NCBI GenBank assembly: GCA_005881895.1
Contig: VBCG01000055.1
Coordinates: 1-56,417, forward strand
From: Betaproteobacteria bacterium
GTDB taxonomy: Bacteria; Pseudomonadota; Gammaproteobacteria; Burkholderiales; Casimicrobiaceae
Direction: 5' to 3'
DNA: 56,417 nucleotides
The position numbers were made by a program, and so were the translations under genes. Shown here piece by piece: positions 48,688 through 56,417 of the stretch; positions within the stretch are counted from its first letter, which is position 1; each line of letters starts with the position of its first letter. The notes beneath the pieces were generated by a model. It was not told where the DNA came from and did not search any database. It saw nothing but the letters and a program-made list of their open reading frames with translations.

Positions 48688-49764
48688 GTGTCCGTTTTAA
48701 GAAACGACACGCTGCTGCGCGCGCTGCGCCGCGAGCCCACCCCGTATACGCCCATCTGGCTGATGCGGCAGGCCGGGCGCTATCTTCCCGAATACAACAC
48801 GACCCGGTCGCGCGCAGGCAGCTTCATGGCGCTCGCCACGACCCCGTCTCTCGCCGCCGAAGTGACGCTGCAGCCGCTGGCGCGTTACCCGCTCGACGCC
48901 GCCATACTTTTTTCCGACATCTTGACGATTCCCGATGCGATGGGCCTCGGACTGTCGTTTGCCGAAGGAGAAGGCCCGCGCTTCGCACGTACGACGGCCG
49001 ATGAAACGTCGATCCGCGCACTCGCCGTGCCCGACATGGCGAAGCTGCGCTATGTCTTCGACGCGGTAATCGAAATCCAGCGCGCACTTGCGCACGCCGT
49101 TCCGCTGATCGGCTTCGCCGGCAGCCCATTTACACTTGCTTGCTACATGATCGAAGGCGGCGGCAGCACCGATTTCGCGACGGTGCGCCGGATGGCGTAC
49201 GCGCGGCCCGACTTGTTGCAGCACATCGTCGACGTCAACACCGAGGCCGTCGCCGCGTACCTGGGCGAGCAAATCACGGCCGGCGTCGATGCCGTGATGA
49301 TCTTTGATACTTGGGGAGGCCTTCTCGCCACCGATCAGTGGCGTCGTTTTTCGCTCGCGCCGATGCGGTCAGTCCTGGAGCAGCTATCGGGCGCGACAGC
49401 TCGCGCTCGGGTGCCGGCAATCATCTTCACAAAGGGTGGCGGCGCCTGGCTCGATGACCTCGCGCAAAGCGGCGCGGACTGCGTCGGTGTGGACTGGACC
49501 GTGGACATCGGCGCGGCGCGGCATCAGATCGGTGGTCGCGTGGCAGTGCAAGGGAACCTCGATCCCGTGGCCCTGCTGACCGATCCCGAGACTATCGCCA
49601 ACGCGGCGCATGCAATCATCCGCGCCGCCGGTTCCTCGCCCGGCCACGTCTTCAACCTTGGCCATGGCATCGTCCCATTGACGCCGCCGGAAAACGTCGC
49701 TGCTCTCGTGGGTGCCGTCCATGGCCATTCCAATGCTCTTTCGCGGCAAACCAGCGGCGTGTGA
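48688..49764 (+). CDS. hemE: HemE, uroporphyrinogen decarboxylase
   Basis: 358 aa cytoplasmic enzyme converting uroporphyrinogen III to coproporphyrinogen III. GTG 48688 is the start ([16 protein letters not shown]). The diagnostic [15 protein letters not shown] with active-site Arg lies near residues 23-37, [20 protein letters not shown] holds the catalytic Asp, and [44 protein letters not shown] and FNLGHGI complete the family pattern. It is preceded by the Kdo hydroxylase (22 bp) and followed by the DnaA-box region. hemE-priA order is usual in Betaproteobacteria. Confidence 0.96.
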   Translation: MSVLRNDTLLRALRREPTPYTPIWLMRQAGRYLPEYNTTRSRAGSFMALATTPSLAAEVTLQPLARYPLDAAILFSDILTIPDAMGLGLSFAEGEGPRFARTTADETSIRALAVPDMAKLRYVFDAVIEIQRALAHAVPLIGFAGSPFTLACYMIEGGGSTDFATVRRMAYARPDLLQHIVDVNTEAVAAYLGEQITAGVDAVMIFDTWGGLLATDQWRRFSLAPMRSVLEQLSGATARARVPAIIFTKGGGAWLDDLAQSGADCVGVDWTVDIGAARHQIGGRVAVQGNLDPVALLTDPETIANAAHAIIRAAGSSPGHVFNLGHGIVPLTPPENVAALVGAVHGHSNALSRQTSGV

Positions 49765-50122
49765 GAAATGGGCTTGACAAAGTGGAAAAACCGCTTTCCC
49801 CCGAGCCACTTATGCACATGTCCTAGGCAGATCGGCTCGCAGCCGACTTCAGCGCCATACGCTATATTTTTTAGGACGTAATGTATTGAATTGTCATATA
49901 AATTGTCGATCACTTGGGTGCTCGCCTTACCCAGTTCTCGCGTTGCCTGCCGGGCGTCACGGGCGGGCGGTCGACTTACGCACATAATTATCCACAGCTC
50001 TGGGTCAAAGTTGCCGGTTCCTGAAAAATGAATGACTTGCGAGTCATTGCTACGCACTGTGATGAGGAGTTCGAACACTACAACGTGTTCGGTGCAATCG
50101 GTTTCGCTGCGCCGTCACCCCA
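49765..50122. other. hemE-priA intergenic region with DnaA-box cluster and AT-rich stretch
   Basis: 358 bp without a gene. It holds TTATGCACA (49810-49818) and TTATCCACA (49988-49996), both exact matches to the DnaA-box consensus, and TTACGCACA (49976-49984) with one mismatch; all are on the plus strand, and the last two are 12 bp apart. Between them 49861-49910 is about three-quarters A+T, far above the surroundings. A small stem AAAGTGG-CCGCTTT at 49779-49797 behind hemE could be a weak terminator. It is either a replication-origin-type site or a DnaA-responsive promoter region for priA. Confidence 0.6.
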
Positions 50123-52108
50123 ATGACGATTGCGCGTGTGGCGCTACCGGTTGCGCTCGATCGCAGCTTTGATTACTGGGCTCCCGAAGGTCTTGCTCTC
50201 ACGCGCGGGAGCATCGTTCGCGTGCAACTCGCGCGACGTTCGATCATCGGCGTCGTCGTCGCCGTCACAAGCGAATCCGCAGTGACACGGGAACTACTCC
50301 AACCGATCGACGAGGTCGTTTCGTTGCCGCCGCTCCCCGACGACGTGCTCGCGCTATGCGAATTTGTTGCCGGCTACTATCAGCAGCCGCTCGGCATGGC
50401 GCTGGGGCTCGCCGTGCCGCCGCTTGGAGTCCGTCGCGCATTACGAGCGAGAGCCGAGACGGCGGAGCCACCGCCTCCCATCGCCGAAACCCCGCTGAAC
50501 GACGATCAGAAGGCGGCCGTCGATGCAATCCGTGCGGCCGCCGGGACCTTCGCGGCGTTCCTCCTTCAAGGCGTCACGGGTAGCGGAAAGACCGACGTTT
50601 TTCTCGCCGCTGCCGGTACGGCGATCGCGCGGGGCGGGCAGGTGTTGCTGCTCGTGCCGGAAATAAATCTGACGCCACAACTCGAAGCGCGCGTGCACAA
50701 TGCGCTGCCGCGCGCACAGGCGGTGACGTTGCACAGCGGGCTTTCCGACGGCGAGCGCCGCGCGCATTGGAACGCCGCCTCGACCGGTGCCGCGCAGTTC
50801 GTGCTGGGCACGCGGCTCGCGGTGTTCTGCACGCTGCCACGCCTCGCCCTGGTCGTCGTCGACGAGGAACACGATACGTCGTACAAACAGCAGGACGGCG
50901 TGCACTATCACGCGCGCGACGTCGCCGTGTGGCGAGCGCGCTCGCGCAATATTCCCATCGTGTTGTCGAGCGCCACGCCATCGCTCGAATCGTTCGCGCG
51001 GACGCGCGCGGAAAGGTATCGCCGCCTGCTGCTTCCCCGCCGTGCCGATCCTCGCGCGAAACTACCGCGGATCTCGCTCGTCCCCAATCGCGGCGAAGGC
51101 GCGCGCGACGGAATCTCGGGTCCGCTGTGGCACGCGATTGGCGCATGCCTTGCGCGCGGCGAGCAGGCGCTCGTGTTCGTCAACCGCCGCGGCTATGCGC
51201 CGTCGCTCAAATGTTCCGCCTGCGGATGGCAGGCCGATTGCCCGCGCTGCAGCGCGCGTTTGACGATGCATCGCGACCCGCCCGGCATGCAGTGCCATCA
51301 CTGCGGCCATCAGGAAGCACTGTCTCGCGCATGTCCCAAGTGCGGCAACGTCGATTTGCTCCCGCAAGGCTATGGAACGCAGCGGCTCGAACGCACGCTG
51401 ACGCAGGCGTTCCCGCACGCGCGAATCATGCGCGTCGATCGCGACAGCACGCGAACCAAAGGGGCCTTCGCCGCCATGCGTACGCAAGTCGCGGAGCAGG
51501 CGATTGATCTCCTGGTGGGAACGCAAATGCTGGCGAAGGGGCACGATTTTCCACGTCTCACGCTGGTCGGCGTGCTCGGCGCTGACAACGCGCTTTACAG
51601 CGCTGATTTTCGCGCGACCGAACGACTCGCAGCGTTGTTGACGCAAGTAGGCGGTCGCGCCGGACGCGCGGACCTGGCGGGCGCCGTCATCGTGCAGACC
51701 GATTTTCCTGCGCACCCGGTATTCACGGCGCTCGAAACACATGATTACGATCGCTTCGCAAGCGACCTTCTGCTCGAACGCGAAGCCGCACAGTTACCGC
51801 CGGTCACTCACGCAGCGTTACTGTTGGCCGAAGCGCATCGGCGCGCGGACGTCGACGCATTTCTTCATCACGCCCACGCTGCCGCCTGTGCGCTCGTCGA
51901 GAAAAGCACGGACGCCGTGACTGTTTATTCGCCGGTGCCCGCCGTGCTCGCGCGGCGCGCGGGATTCGAACGCGGTCAACTTGTCGTACAGAGCGCCAAT
52001 CGCGCCAACCTGCAGCGCTTTGTGGCGCGATGGCGCGAGGCACTCGTCGCCCCACCGGGTAAACGCGTGCGCGTTTCGCTGGACATCGATCCCGCGAGCT
52101 TCTGCTGA
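50123..52108 (+). CDS. priA: PriA, primosomal replication-restart helicase
   Basis: 661 aa 3'-5' helicase that reloads replisomes at stalled forks. It has the N-terminal 3'-end-binding domain (ARVALPVALDRSFDYWAP), Walker A GVTGSGKT at residues 150-157, Walker B DEEH at 247-250, and the zinc region CSACGWQADCPRC and CHHCG with CPKCG, giving eight cysteines. LVGTQMLAKGHDFPRLTLVGV and QVGGRAGRADLAG are helicase motifs V-VI. The protein is shorter than E. coli PriA (732) but normal for Betaproteobacteria. It starts at ATG 50123 directly behind the DnaA-box region. Confidence 0.95.
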   Translation: MTIARVALPVALDRSFDYWAPEGLALTRGSIVRVQLARRSIIGVVVAVTSESAVTRELLQPIDEVVSLPPLPDDVLALCEFVAGYYQQPLGMALGLAVPPLGVRRALRARAETAEPPPPIAETPLNDDQKAAVDAIRAAAGTFAAFLLQGVTGSGKTDVFLAAAGTAIARGGQVLLLVPEINLTPQLEARVHNALPRAQAVTLHSGLSDGERRAHWNAASTGAAQFVLGTRLAVFCTLPRLALVVVDEEHDTSYKQQDGVHYHARDVAVWRARSRNIPIVLSSATPSLESFARTRAERYRRLLLPRRADPRAKLPRISLVPNRGEGARDGISGPLWHAIGACLARGEQALVFVNRRGYAPSLKCSACGWQADCPRCSARLTMHRDPPGMQCHHCGHQEALSRACPKCGNVDLLPQGYGTQRLERTLTQAFPHARIMRVDRDSTRTKGAFAAMRTQVAEQAIDLLVGTQMLAKGHDFPRLTLVGVLGADNALYSADFRATERLAALLTQVGGRAGRADLAGAVIVQTDFPAHPVFTALETHDYDRFASDLLLEREAAQLPPVTHAALLLAEAHRRADVDAFLHHAHAAACALVEKSTDAVTVYSPVPAVLARRAGFERGQLVVQSANRANLQRFVARWREALVAPPGKRVRVSLDIDPASFC

Positions 52109-52120
52109 ATGTACGTCAAC

Positions 52121-52126
52121 TATAAT
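52121..52126 (+). promoter_or_regulatory. Consensus -10 box ahead of argS
   Basis: Exact TATAAT, 12 bp past the priA stop and 33 bp before ATG 52160. No good -35 is seen. It supports independent transcription of argS and makes the in-frame ATG at 52109 an unlikely start. Confidence 0.45.
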
Positions 52127-52159
52127 GCGCGCTCGGCGCTACCGCGGATACACGTTCAA

Positions 52160-53815
52160 ATGGATGTCGATGCACGAGAAAAAATAGAAGAGGCGCTGAA
52201 GCACGCGATCCGCAAGGAATTGCCCGACGTTACGGACCCCACGCCGACGCTCGAACGCCCGCACAATCCCGATCATGGCGATTTCGCCACGCCCGAAGCG
52301 CTGAACCTCGCGAAAAAGGCACGGCAGAATCCGCGGAAGCTCGCCGAAGCTCTCGCCGCATCGAGCGCCGCCATGCTGGGCAATGTCGTGACCGCCGTCG
52401 AAACGGCAGGTCCCGGGTTCATCAATTTTCGTCTGTCTCCCGCCGAGCGACAGGCGATCGTGCCACGCGTGCTCGAGCTTCGCGATCGCTTCGGGCGTAG
52501 CGACGCGCACGTAGGCGAGCGCGTCATCGTGGAATTCGTCTCGGCGAATCCGACGGGGCCGCTGCACGTCGGACATGGGCGCCAGGCGGCGCTCGGCGAC
52601 GCCATCGCGACGCTGCTCGAATGGCAAGGCTACGCAGTTTCACGCGAGTTCTATTACAACGACGCGGGCGCGCAAATCCAGAATCTCGCGCTTTCCGTAC
52701 GCGCGCGCGCACAAGAGCTTCTCGACGAGCATGCGCATTTCCCGGAGGACGGCTATCACGGCGAATACATCCGCGAGCTCGCCCAGCGTTATCTTGACGA
52801 AGTCGGCAACGATCTATCGGATATCGAATCGATCCGCCGGTTTGCGGTCGCGGCGTTGCGCGAAGAGCAGGATCGGGATCTGCAGACCTTCGGCGTCAAG
52901 TTCGATCGCTACTATCTCGAGAGCTCGCTTTATGCCGACGGCCGCGTTGACGCAACGGTTTCACGTCTTTCCGCATCCGGCGCAATGTACGAAAAGGACG
53001 GCGCACTGTGGTTGCGCACGACTGACTACGGCGACGACAAGGATCGCGTGATGCGCAAATCCGATGGCGGGTACACGTATTTCGTGCCCGACGTCGCCTA
53101 TCACATCACGAAATTCGAGCGCGGATTTGCGAAAGCGATCAACGTGCAGGGCGCCGACCATCACAGCACGATCACGCGTGTACGCGCCGGCCTGCAGGCC
53201 CTCGGAATGGGCATTCCTGCCGGCTATCCCGATTATGTTTTGCACAAGATGGTCACGGTGATGCGCGGCGGCGAAGAGGTCAAGATCAGCAAGCGCGCCG
53301 GAAGCTATGTGACGATTCGCGACTTGATCGACGAAGTGGGCCGCGATGCGGTCCGCTTCTTCCTCATATCGCGCAAGGCGGATACCGAGTTCGTTTTCGA
53401 TATCGATCTCGCGCGTTCGCAGTCGGAAGATAATCCGGTTTACTACGTTCAGTACGCGCATGCGCGCGTGTGCTCGGTGCTGAAGCAGGCCGGCATCCCC
53501 CTTGACGAAGCGCCGGCGCGGCTGGCGGAGGTCGATCTCTCGCCGCTGACAAGCGGTTACGAGAACCCGTTGTTGCGGCGGCTGGCCGATTTTCCGACGG
53601 AGCTCGCCGTTGCCGCCCGCGATTTCGCACCGCATCTCATCACGTTCTACCTCAAAGATTTGGCGCAGGAATTCCACAGTTACTATAATGCGGAACGTTT
53701 TCTCGTCGACGATGAACGCGAGCGACTCGCGCGTCTTGCCTTGGTCGTTGCCGTAGGACAGGTGTTGCGGAACGGCCTTGCCGTGTTGGGCATCGGCGCA
53801 CCCGAACAGATGTGA
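52160..53815 (+). CDS. argS: ArgS, arginyl-tRNA synthetase
   Basis: 551 aa class I synthetase. ATG 52160 gives [21 protein letters not shown], the usual N-terminal additional domain; ATG 52109 would add 17 residues across a TATAAT box. The HIGH-type motif is [20 protein letters not shown] (His-Val-Gly-His, about residues 122-135), with [13 protein letters not shown] behind it. The KMSK loop is degenerate, [16 protein letters not shown], as in many ArgS. The C-terminal anticodon-binding domain ends with [14 protein letters not shown] and [15 protein letters not shown]. It is followed by the SPOR gene after 38 bp. Confidence 0.95.
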   Translation: MDVDAREKIEEALKHAIRKELPDVTDPTPTLERPHNPDHGDFATPEALNLAKKARQNPRKLAEALAASSAAMLGNVVTAVETAGPGFINFRLSPAERQAIVPRVLELRDRFGRSDAHVGERVIVEFVSANPTGPLHVGHGRQAALGDAIATLLEWQGYAVSREFYYNDAGAQIQNLALSVRARAQELLDEHAHFPEDGYHGEYIRELAQRYLDEVGNDLSDIESIRRFAVAALREEQDRDLQTFGVKFDRYYLESSLYADGRVDATVSRLSASGAMYEKDGALWLRTTDYGDDKDRVMRKSDGGYTYFVPDVAYHITKFERGFAKAINVQGADHHSTITRVRAGLQALGMGIPAGYPDYVLHKMVTVMRGGEEVKISKRAGSYVTIRDLIDEVGRDAVRFFLISRKADTEFVFDIDLARSQSEDNPVYYVQYAHARVCSVLKQAGIPLDEAPARLAEVDLSPLTSGYENPLLRRLADFPTELAVAARDFAPHLITFYLKDLAQEFHSYYNAERFLVDDERERLARLALVVAVGQVLRNGLAVLGIGAPEQM

Positions 53816-53853
53816 TACATATCGCGACCGATGCGAAACCTTAATCACCTATC

Positions 53854-54531
53854 ATGAGCCGACCCAACATCTCGCGCACCGCCGGAACGTCACGCTCGCG
53901 ACGCGACCACGGCGGCACGTTGCTCGGTATTTTCATCGGTCTCATCATCGGCCTCGGCATGGCTGCGTCGGTGGCGTTCTGGCTGATGAAGAACAATCCC
54001 GCGCTCCAGTCCCCGGTGTCCGCGAACAATGCACGCGAGCCGGGCAAGGAACCCGCCCGCGTTGCAAAAGGCGACGTCTCCGAAAAGCCGCGTTTTGATT
54101 TCTACAAGATTCTTCCCGGCGTCGAGGAAACCCGCGCGCACTCGGAGCGCAGGCCCGCCGAAAAAACCGACCGTGCCGTTGTTGAACAAGCCAAGGAACG
54201 CACGAGCCCCAAAACCCCTGACCGCGCTGTGGAGACTGTCCCTGAGCGCGCACCTTCGATCGTCGCAAGCTTGGACCCGTCAAAGGCGGTCAAGGGCGGC
54301 GAGAAGTTCTGGTTGCAGACGGGATCGTTTTCAACCGAGTCGGATGCCGAAAATCTGAAAGCGCGTCTGGCGTTCGCCGGTTGGGAAGCATCGGTCCAGC
54401 AGGGCCTTCTGCCGGACAAAGTCGTCCGTTTCCGCGTGCGCCTTGGTCCCTACGACAATCAAGACGAGATGCAGCGGATCAAGACCGAGCTCGGAAAACG
54501 AGGTTTCGAGGCCGCTGTCATCAAGTTCTGA
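53854..54531 (+). CDS. SPOR-domain cell division protein (FtsN-like)
   Basis: 225 aa bitopic inner-membrane protein. A basic cytoplasmic N terminus (residues 1-22) is followed by a transmembrane helix TLLGIFIGLIIGLGMAASVA (about 23-45), a charged disordered linker (50-150) containing RFDFYKILPGVEE, and a C-terminal SPOR domain (about 150-225: KFWLQTGSFSTESDAENLKA, RVRLGPYDNQDEMQRIKTEL). SPOR domains bind denuded septal glycan. The FDFYKILPG element and the argS-SPOR-dsbA order are common in Betaproteobacteria. FtsN identity is probable but the essential FtsN region cannot be confirmed by eye. Confidence 0.88.
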   Translation: MSRPNISRTAGTSRSRRDHGGTLLGIFIGLIIGLGMAASVAFWLMKNNPALQSPVSANNAREPGKEPARVAKGDVSEKPRFDFYKILPGVEETRAHSERRPAEKTDRAVVEQAKERTSPKTPDRAVETVPERAPSIVASLDPSKAVKGGEKFWLQTGSFSTESDAENLKARLAFAGWEASVQQGLLPDKVVRFRVRLGPYDNQDEMQRIKTELGKRGFEAAVIKF

Positions 54532-54628
54532 TTGGCGCCCTGGCGTCTACGGCGCCGCTGTGCACGCGCCCGGAACTCCGTCATCCCGCAACCACCCAAC
54601 GACGTTGTTAACCACCGAGGTGATTCTC

Positions 54629-55324
54629 ATGGGAGTCTCGATGAGCACGATCAGAGCGCAGGCGAATCCGCAGCGTGCACCGATGCGCCGGCGCGCGTTC
54701 CTTGCGGTGACAGTGGGCGTTGTCCTGGCGGCGGTCGGGCCAAAGGCGTTCGCTCAGCTGATGGAGGGGAAGAATTATTTGCGGCTGAAGGCTCCGGTGC
54801 CGGTCGAAACCGGCAAGAAAATCGAGGTCATCGAATTCTTTTCCTACGGATGCCCACACTGCGCCGAGCTCGAACCTTACCTTGACGCCTGGCTCGCCAA
54901 GTTGCCGGCTGATGTGCAATTTCGCCGTGTACCGGTGATGTTTCAAGAACGCTGGTTCAACCTCGGCAAGATTTATTACACACTCGACGCGATGGGTGAA
55001 GATGCGAAGCTGTCGCCGGAAGTGTTCACCGCGATCCACGGCAAGAACGTGAGCTTGTGGAACGACAAGACGTTCTTCGACTGGGCGGCGAGCAAAGGCC
55101 TCGATCGAAAGAAGGTCGAGGATGTCTACACGTCATTCGCGATATCCGGCAAGATGAATCGCGCCAAGCAGCAGGCGCAGACGTTCGACATCCAATCGGT
55201 GCCTACCGTTGTCGTCGACGGTAAGTTCGTCACCGGGTCCGACAAAGTCGGCTCGCATGCGCAGCTTCCTGCTGCCATCGACGAGCTTGTCGCGAAAGCG
55301 CGCAGCGAGCGCTCCAAGAGCTGA
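54629..55324 (+). CDS. dsbA: DsbA-family thiol:disulfide interchange protein
   Basis: 231 aa periplasmic oxidase that forms disulfides in exported proteins. ATG 54629 has GAGG at 54617-54620; an ATG 12 bp later is possible. A signal peptide (RRRAFLAVTVGVVLAAVGPKAFA) is cleaved near residue 43. The thioredoxin-fold active site is FFSYGCPHCAELEPYL (CPHC), and the cis-Pro loop is IQSVPTVVVDGKFVTG. An alpha-helical insert lies between them. Length is normal for DsbA with a slightly long N terminus. Substrates in this window may include PilQ, the protease and the lipoproteins. Confidence 0.95.
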   Translation: MGVSMSTIRAQANPQRAPMRRRAFLAVTVGVVLAAVGPKAFAQLMEGKNYLRLKAPVPVETGKKIEVIEFFSYGCPHCAELEPYLDAWLAKLPADVQFRRVPVMFQERWFNLGKIYYTLDAMGEDAKLSPEVFTAIHGKNVSLWNDKTFFDWAASKGLDRKKVEDVYTSFAISGKMNRAKQQAQTFDIQSVPTVVVDGKFVTGSDKVGSHAQLPAAIDELVAKARSERSKS

Positions 55325-55366
55325 TCGAAACGGCCGGTCCAGCGCGACTTGCGACACCGAGCGCCG

Positions 55367-56128
55367 ATGAACGTCTTCTTGACGGGCGCATCGTCGGGCA
55401 TCGGCGCGGCGCTCGCGACGTTCTATGCAGCGCGGGGCGCAACGCTCGGGCTTTTCGCGCGGCGGGAGACCGAGCTCAAGCTGATCGCCGCTACGCTCGA
55501 GCCGGCGGACGTTCGCACCTATGCGGGCGACGTACGCGAAGCCGCCGCGCTTTCTGCAGCGGCGCGCGATTTCATCGCGAGCGTTGGTGTCCCGGATGTT
55601 GTGATCGCCAGCGCCGGCGTCTCGCGCGGAACACTCACCTCATACGCCGAGGATCTGCCGGCGTTTCGCGCGGTATTCGACACCAACGTGCTTGGGATGG
55701 TGGCGACGTTTCAACCATTCGTCGATCCGATGCGGGGGAAAAGTAGCGGCGTTCTCGCCGGTATCGCCAGCATCGCCGGTTTTCGCGGTTTGCCGGGCGC
55801 GGGTGCGTATTCCGCATCGAAGGCAGCGGCCATCGCCTATCTCGAAAGCCTGCGCGTGGAGCTCTCCGACAGCGGCGTTGCGGTCGTCACGATTTGCCCG
55901 GGTTTCATCGCCACGCCGATGACAGAGGACAATCCCTATCGGATGCCGTTCCTGATGCCTGCCGACGTTGCGGCACGGAAGATAGCGCGAGCGATCGAGC
56001 GCAAGAAGCGCTTTTACGTATTGCCGTGGCAGATGGCCGTCGTAGGGCGCGCGCTGAAGGTTGTGCCGCGGCCGCTCTATGACCGGCTGGTTGCGCATCG
56101 ACCGCACAAACCGCGAATCACGGATTGA
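55367..56128 (+). CDS. Short-chain dehydrogenase/reductase (SDR)
   Basis: 253 aa classical SDR. The cofactor motif is LTGASSGIGAALA (residues 5-17), with NAG replaced by ASAGVSRG, and the catalytic set is Ser in GIASIAGFRG with YSASKAAAIAYLESL (Tyr-x3-Lys). ARRETEL after the second strand suggests NADP preference. CPGFIATPMT is the typical post-catalytic loop. The C terminus has basic residues (FYVLPWQMAVVGRALKVVP, RPHKPR). Its substrate is unknown. It commonly follows dsbA in Betaproteobacteria. The stop overlaps the start of the next gene (TGATG). Confidence 0.9.
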   Translation: MNVFLTGASSGIGAALATFYAARGATLGLFARRETELKLIAATLEPADVRTYAGDVREAAALSAAARDFIASVGVPDVVIASAGVSRGTLTSYAEDLPAFRAVFDTNVLGMVATFQPFVDPMRGKSSGVLAGIASIAGFRGLPGAGAYSASKAAAIAYLESLRVELSDSGVAVVTICPGFIATPMTEDNPYRMPFLMPADVAARKIARAIERKKRFYVLPWQMAVVGRALKVVPRPLYDRLVAHRPHKPRITD

Positions 56129-56417
56129 TGTCTTCGCCGATCGAAGCGAACCCGACTAACATCGATTGGATGGGCGTTGCGCATTCGCCCGCCGGCGACG
56201 CGCCGCGGATCGCCAGTTTGGTGCCGAGTCTCACCGAGCTATTGTTTGCGCTCGCACTCGGCCCGTATGTTGTAGCGCGTACCGGCTTTTGCGTGCACCC
56301 GAAGCCGGACATCGTCCGTGTGCCGAAAATCGGCGGCACGAAGGATCCTGATCTCGCGCGTCTGCGAACGCTTGCGCCGACGCATCTCGTCGTGAACGTC
56401 GACGAAAACCGGCGCGA
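56128..56417 (+). CDS. Cobalamin-binding/BtuF-like periplasmic binding-fold protein (partial, C terminus off the right edge)
   Basis: The first 96 codons are visible, starting at ATG 56128, which shares one base with the SDR stop. PRIASLVPSLTELLFALALG, VVARTGFCVHPKPDIVRVPKIGGTKDPDLARLRTLAPTHLV and NVDENRR match the N-terminal lobe of BtuF-like ABC substrate-binding proteins of the short, signal-less kind often called cobalamin-binding protein. No signal peptide is visible, so it may be cytoplasmic or start is misjudged (an internal ATG at 56170). Ligand unknown. The frame is open to the end of the window. Confidence 0.85.
   Translation, partial: MSSPIEANPTNIDWMGVAHSPAGDAPRIASLVPSLTELLFALALGPYVVARTGFCVHPKPDIVRVPKIGGTKDPDLARLRTLAPTHLVVNVDENRR

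Noticed and set aside
49524-50078. 184-codon minus-strand frame over the end of hemE and the hemE-priA gap
   Set aside because: Mostly antisense of hemE and without domain resemblance. The region is better explained by DnaA boxes.

Overview
The window looks like one chromosomal stretch of a high-GC betaproteobacterium, probably Burkholderiales or a close relative. The evidence is gene order and content: pilMNOPQ-aroK-aroB, the divergent engB / cytochrome c4 pair with hemB behind engB, gltB-gltD, hemE-priA, argS-SPOR protein-dsbA-SDR, and pcm-like-tolC facing waaA-waaC. I see no rRNA, tRNA, CRISPR array, phage module or transposase gene. Nearly all genes are core or envelope genes.

Layout. 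1-5.2 kb: a complete branched-chain amino acid (Liv) ABC transporter on the minus strand; livF runs off the left edge. 5.4-13.6 kb: two export modules on the plus strand, an RND pump (adaptor and permease), then TetR, a HlyD-like lipoprotein, an ABC ATPase and one ABC-2 permease. 14-16 kb: pcm-like methyltransferase and TolC. 16-23.7 kb: lipopolysaccharide genes, namely waaA and waaC on minus, then a family 2 glycosyltransferase, a UDP-glucuronate 4-epimerase-like enzyme and rmlBACD (dTDP-L-rhamnose) on plus. 23.9-32.6 kb: a secreted trypsin-like protease with a DUF5648-type tail, a MOSC protein, cytochrome c4, EngB, a broken hemB, a nucleotidyltransferase-like protein and PBP1A. 32.7-39.6 kb: type IV pilus assembly genes and two shikimate genes. 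39.6-41 kb: an Ig-like lipoprotein. 41.3-47.7 kb: glutamate synthase gltB (frameshifted) and gltD. 47.8-56.4 kb: a Kdo-hydroxylase-like enzyme, hemE, priA, argS, a SPOR protein, dsbA, an SDR and the start of a cobalamin-binding-like protein.

How the genes fit together. The envelope theme is strong. WaaA and WaaC build the inner core, the Kdo hydroxylase could modify Kdo, RmlBACD and the epimerase supply nucleotide sugars, and TolC is a plausible outer-membrane partner for both exporters. PBP1A, the SPOR protein and DsbA serve wall synthesis, division and periplasmic folding.

The most unusual content is between the genes. Several families of inverted or dispersed repeats sit directly behind stop codons: a three-copy repeat of about 90 bp (after rmlB, rmlD and the nucleotidyltransferase-like gene, always in the sense of the preceding gene), two REP-like palindromes sharing GGGTCAGACT, a 176-bp long hairpin after the ABC-2 permease, nested hairpins between pilM and pilN, and a 275-bp element between gltB and gltD that folds on paper into a 32-bp closing stem with two arms. 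Some have become part of coding sequence, in the N termini of RmlA and the Kdo hydroxylase. The hemE-priA gap carries two consensus and one near-consensus DnaA boxes beside an AT-rich stretch. Two housekeeping genes, hemB and gltB, are broken in the sequence as given. All calls come from reading the sequence; no database search was run.
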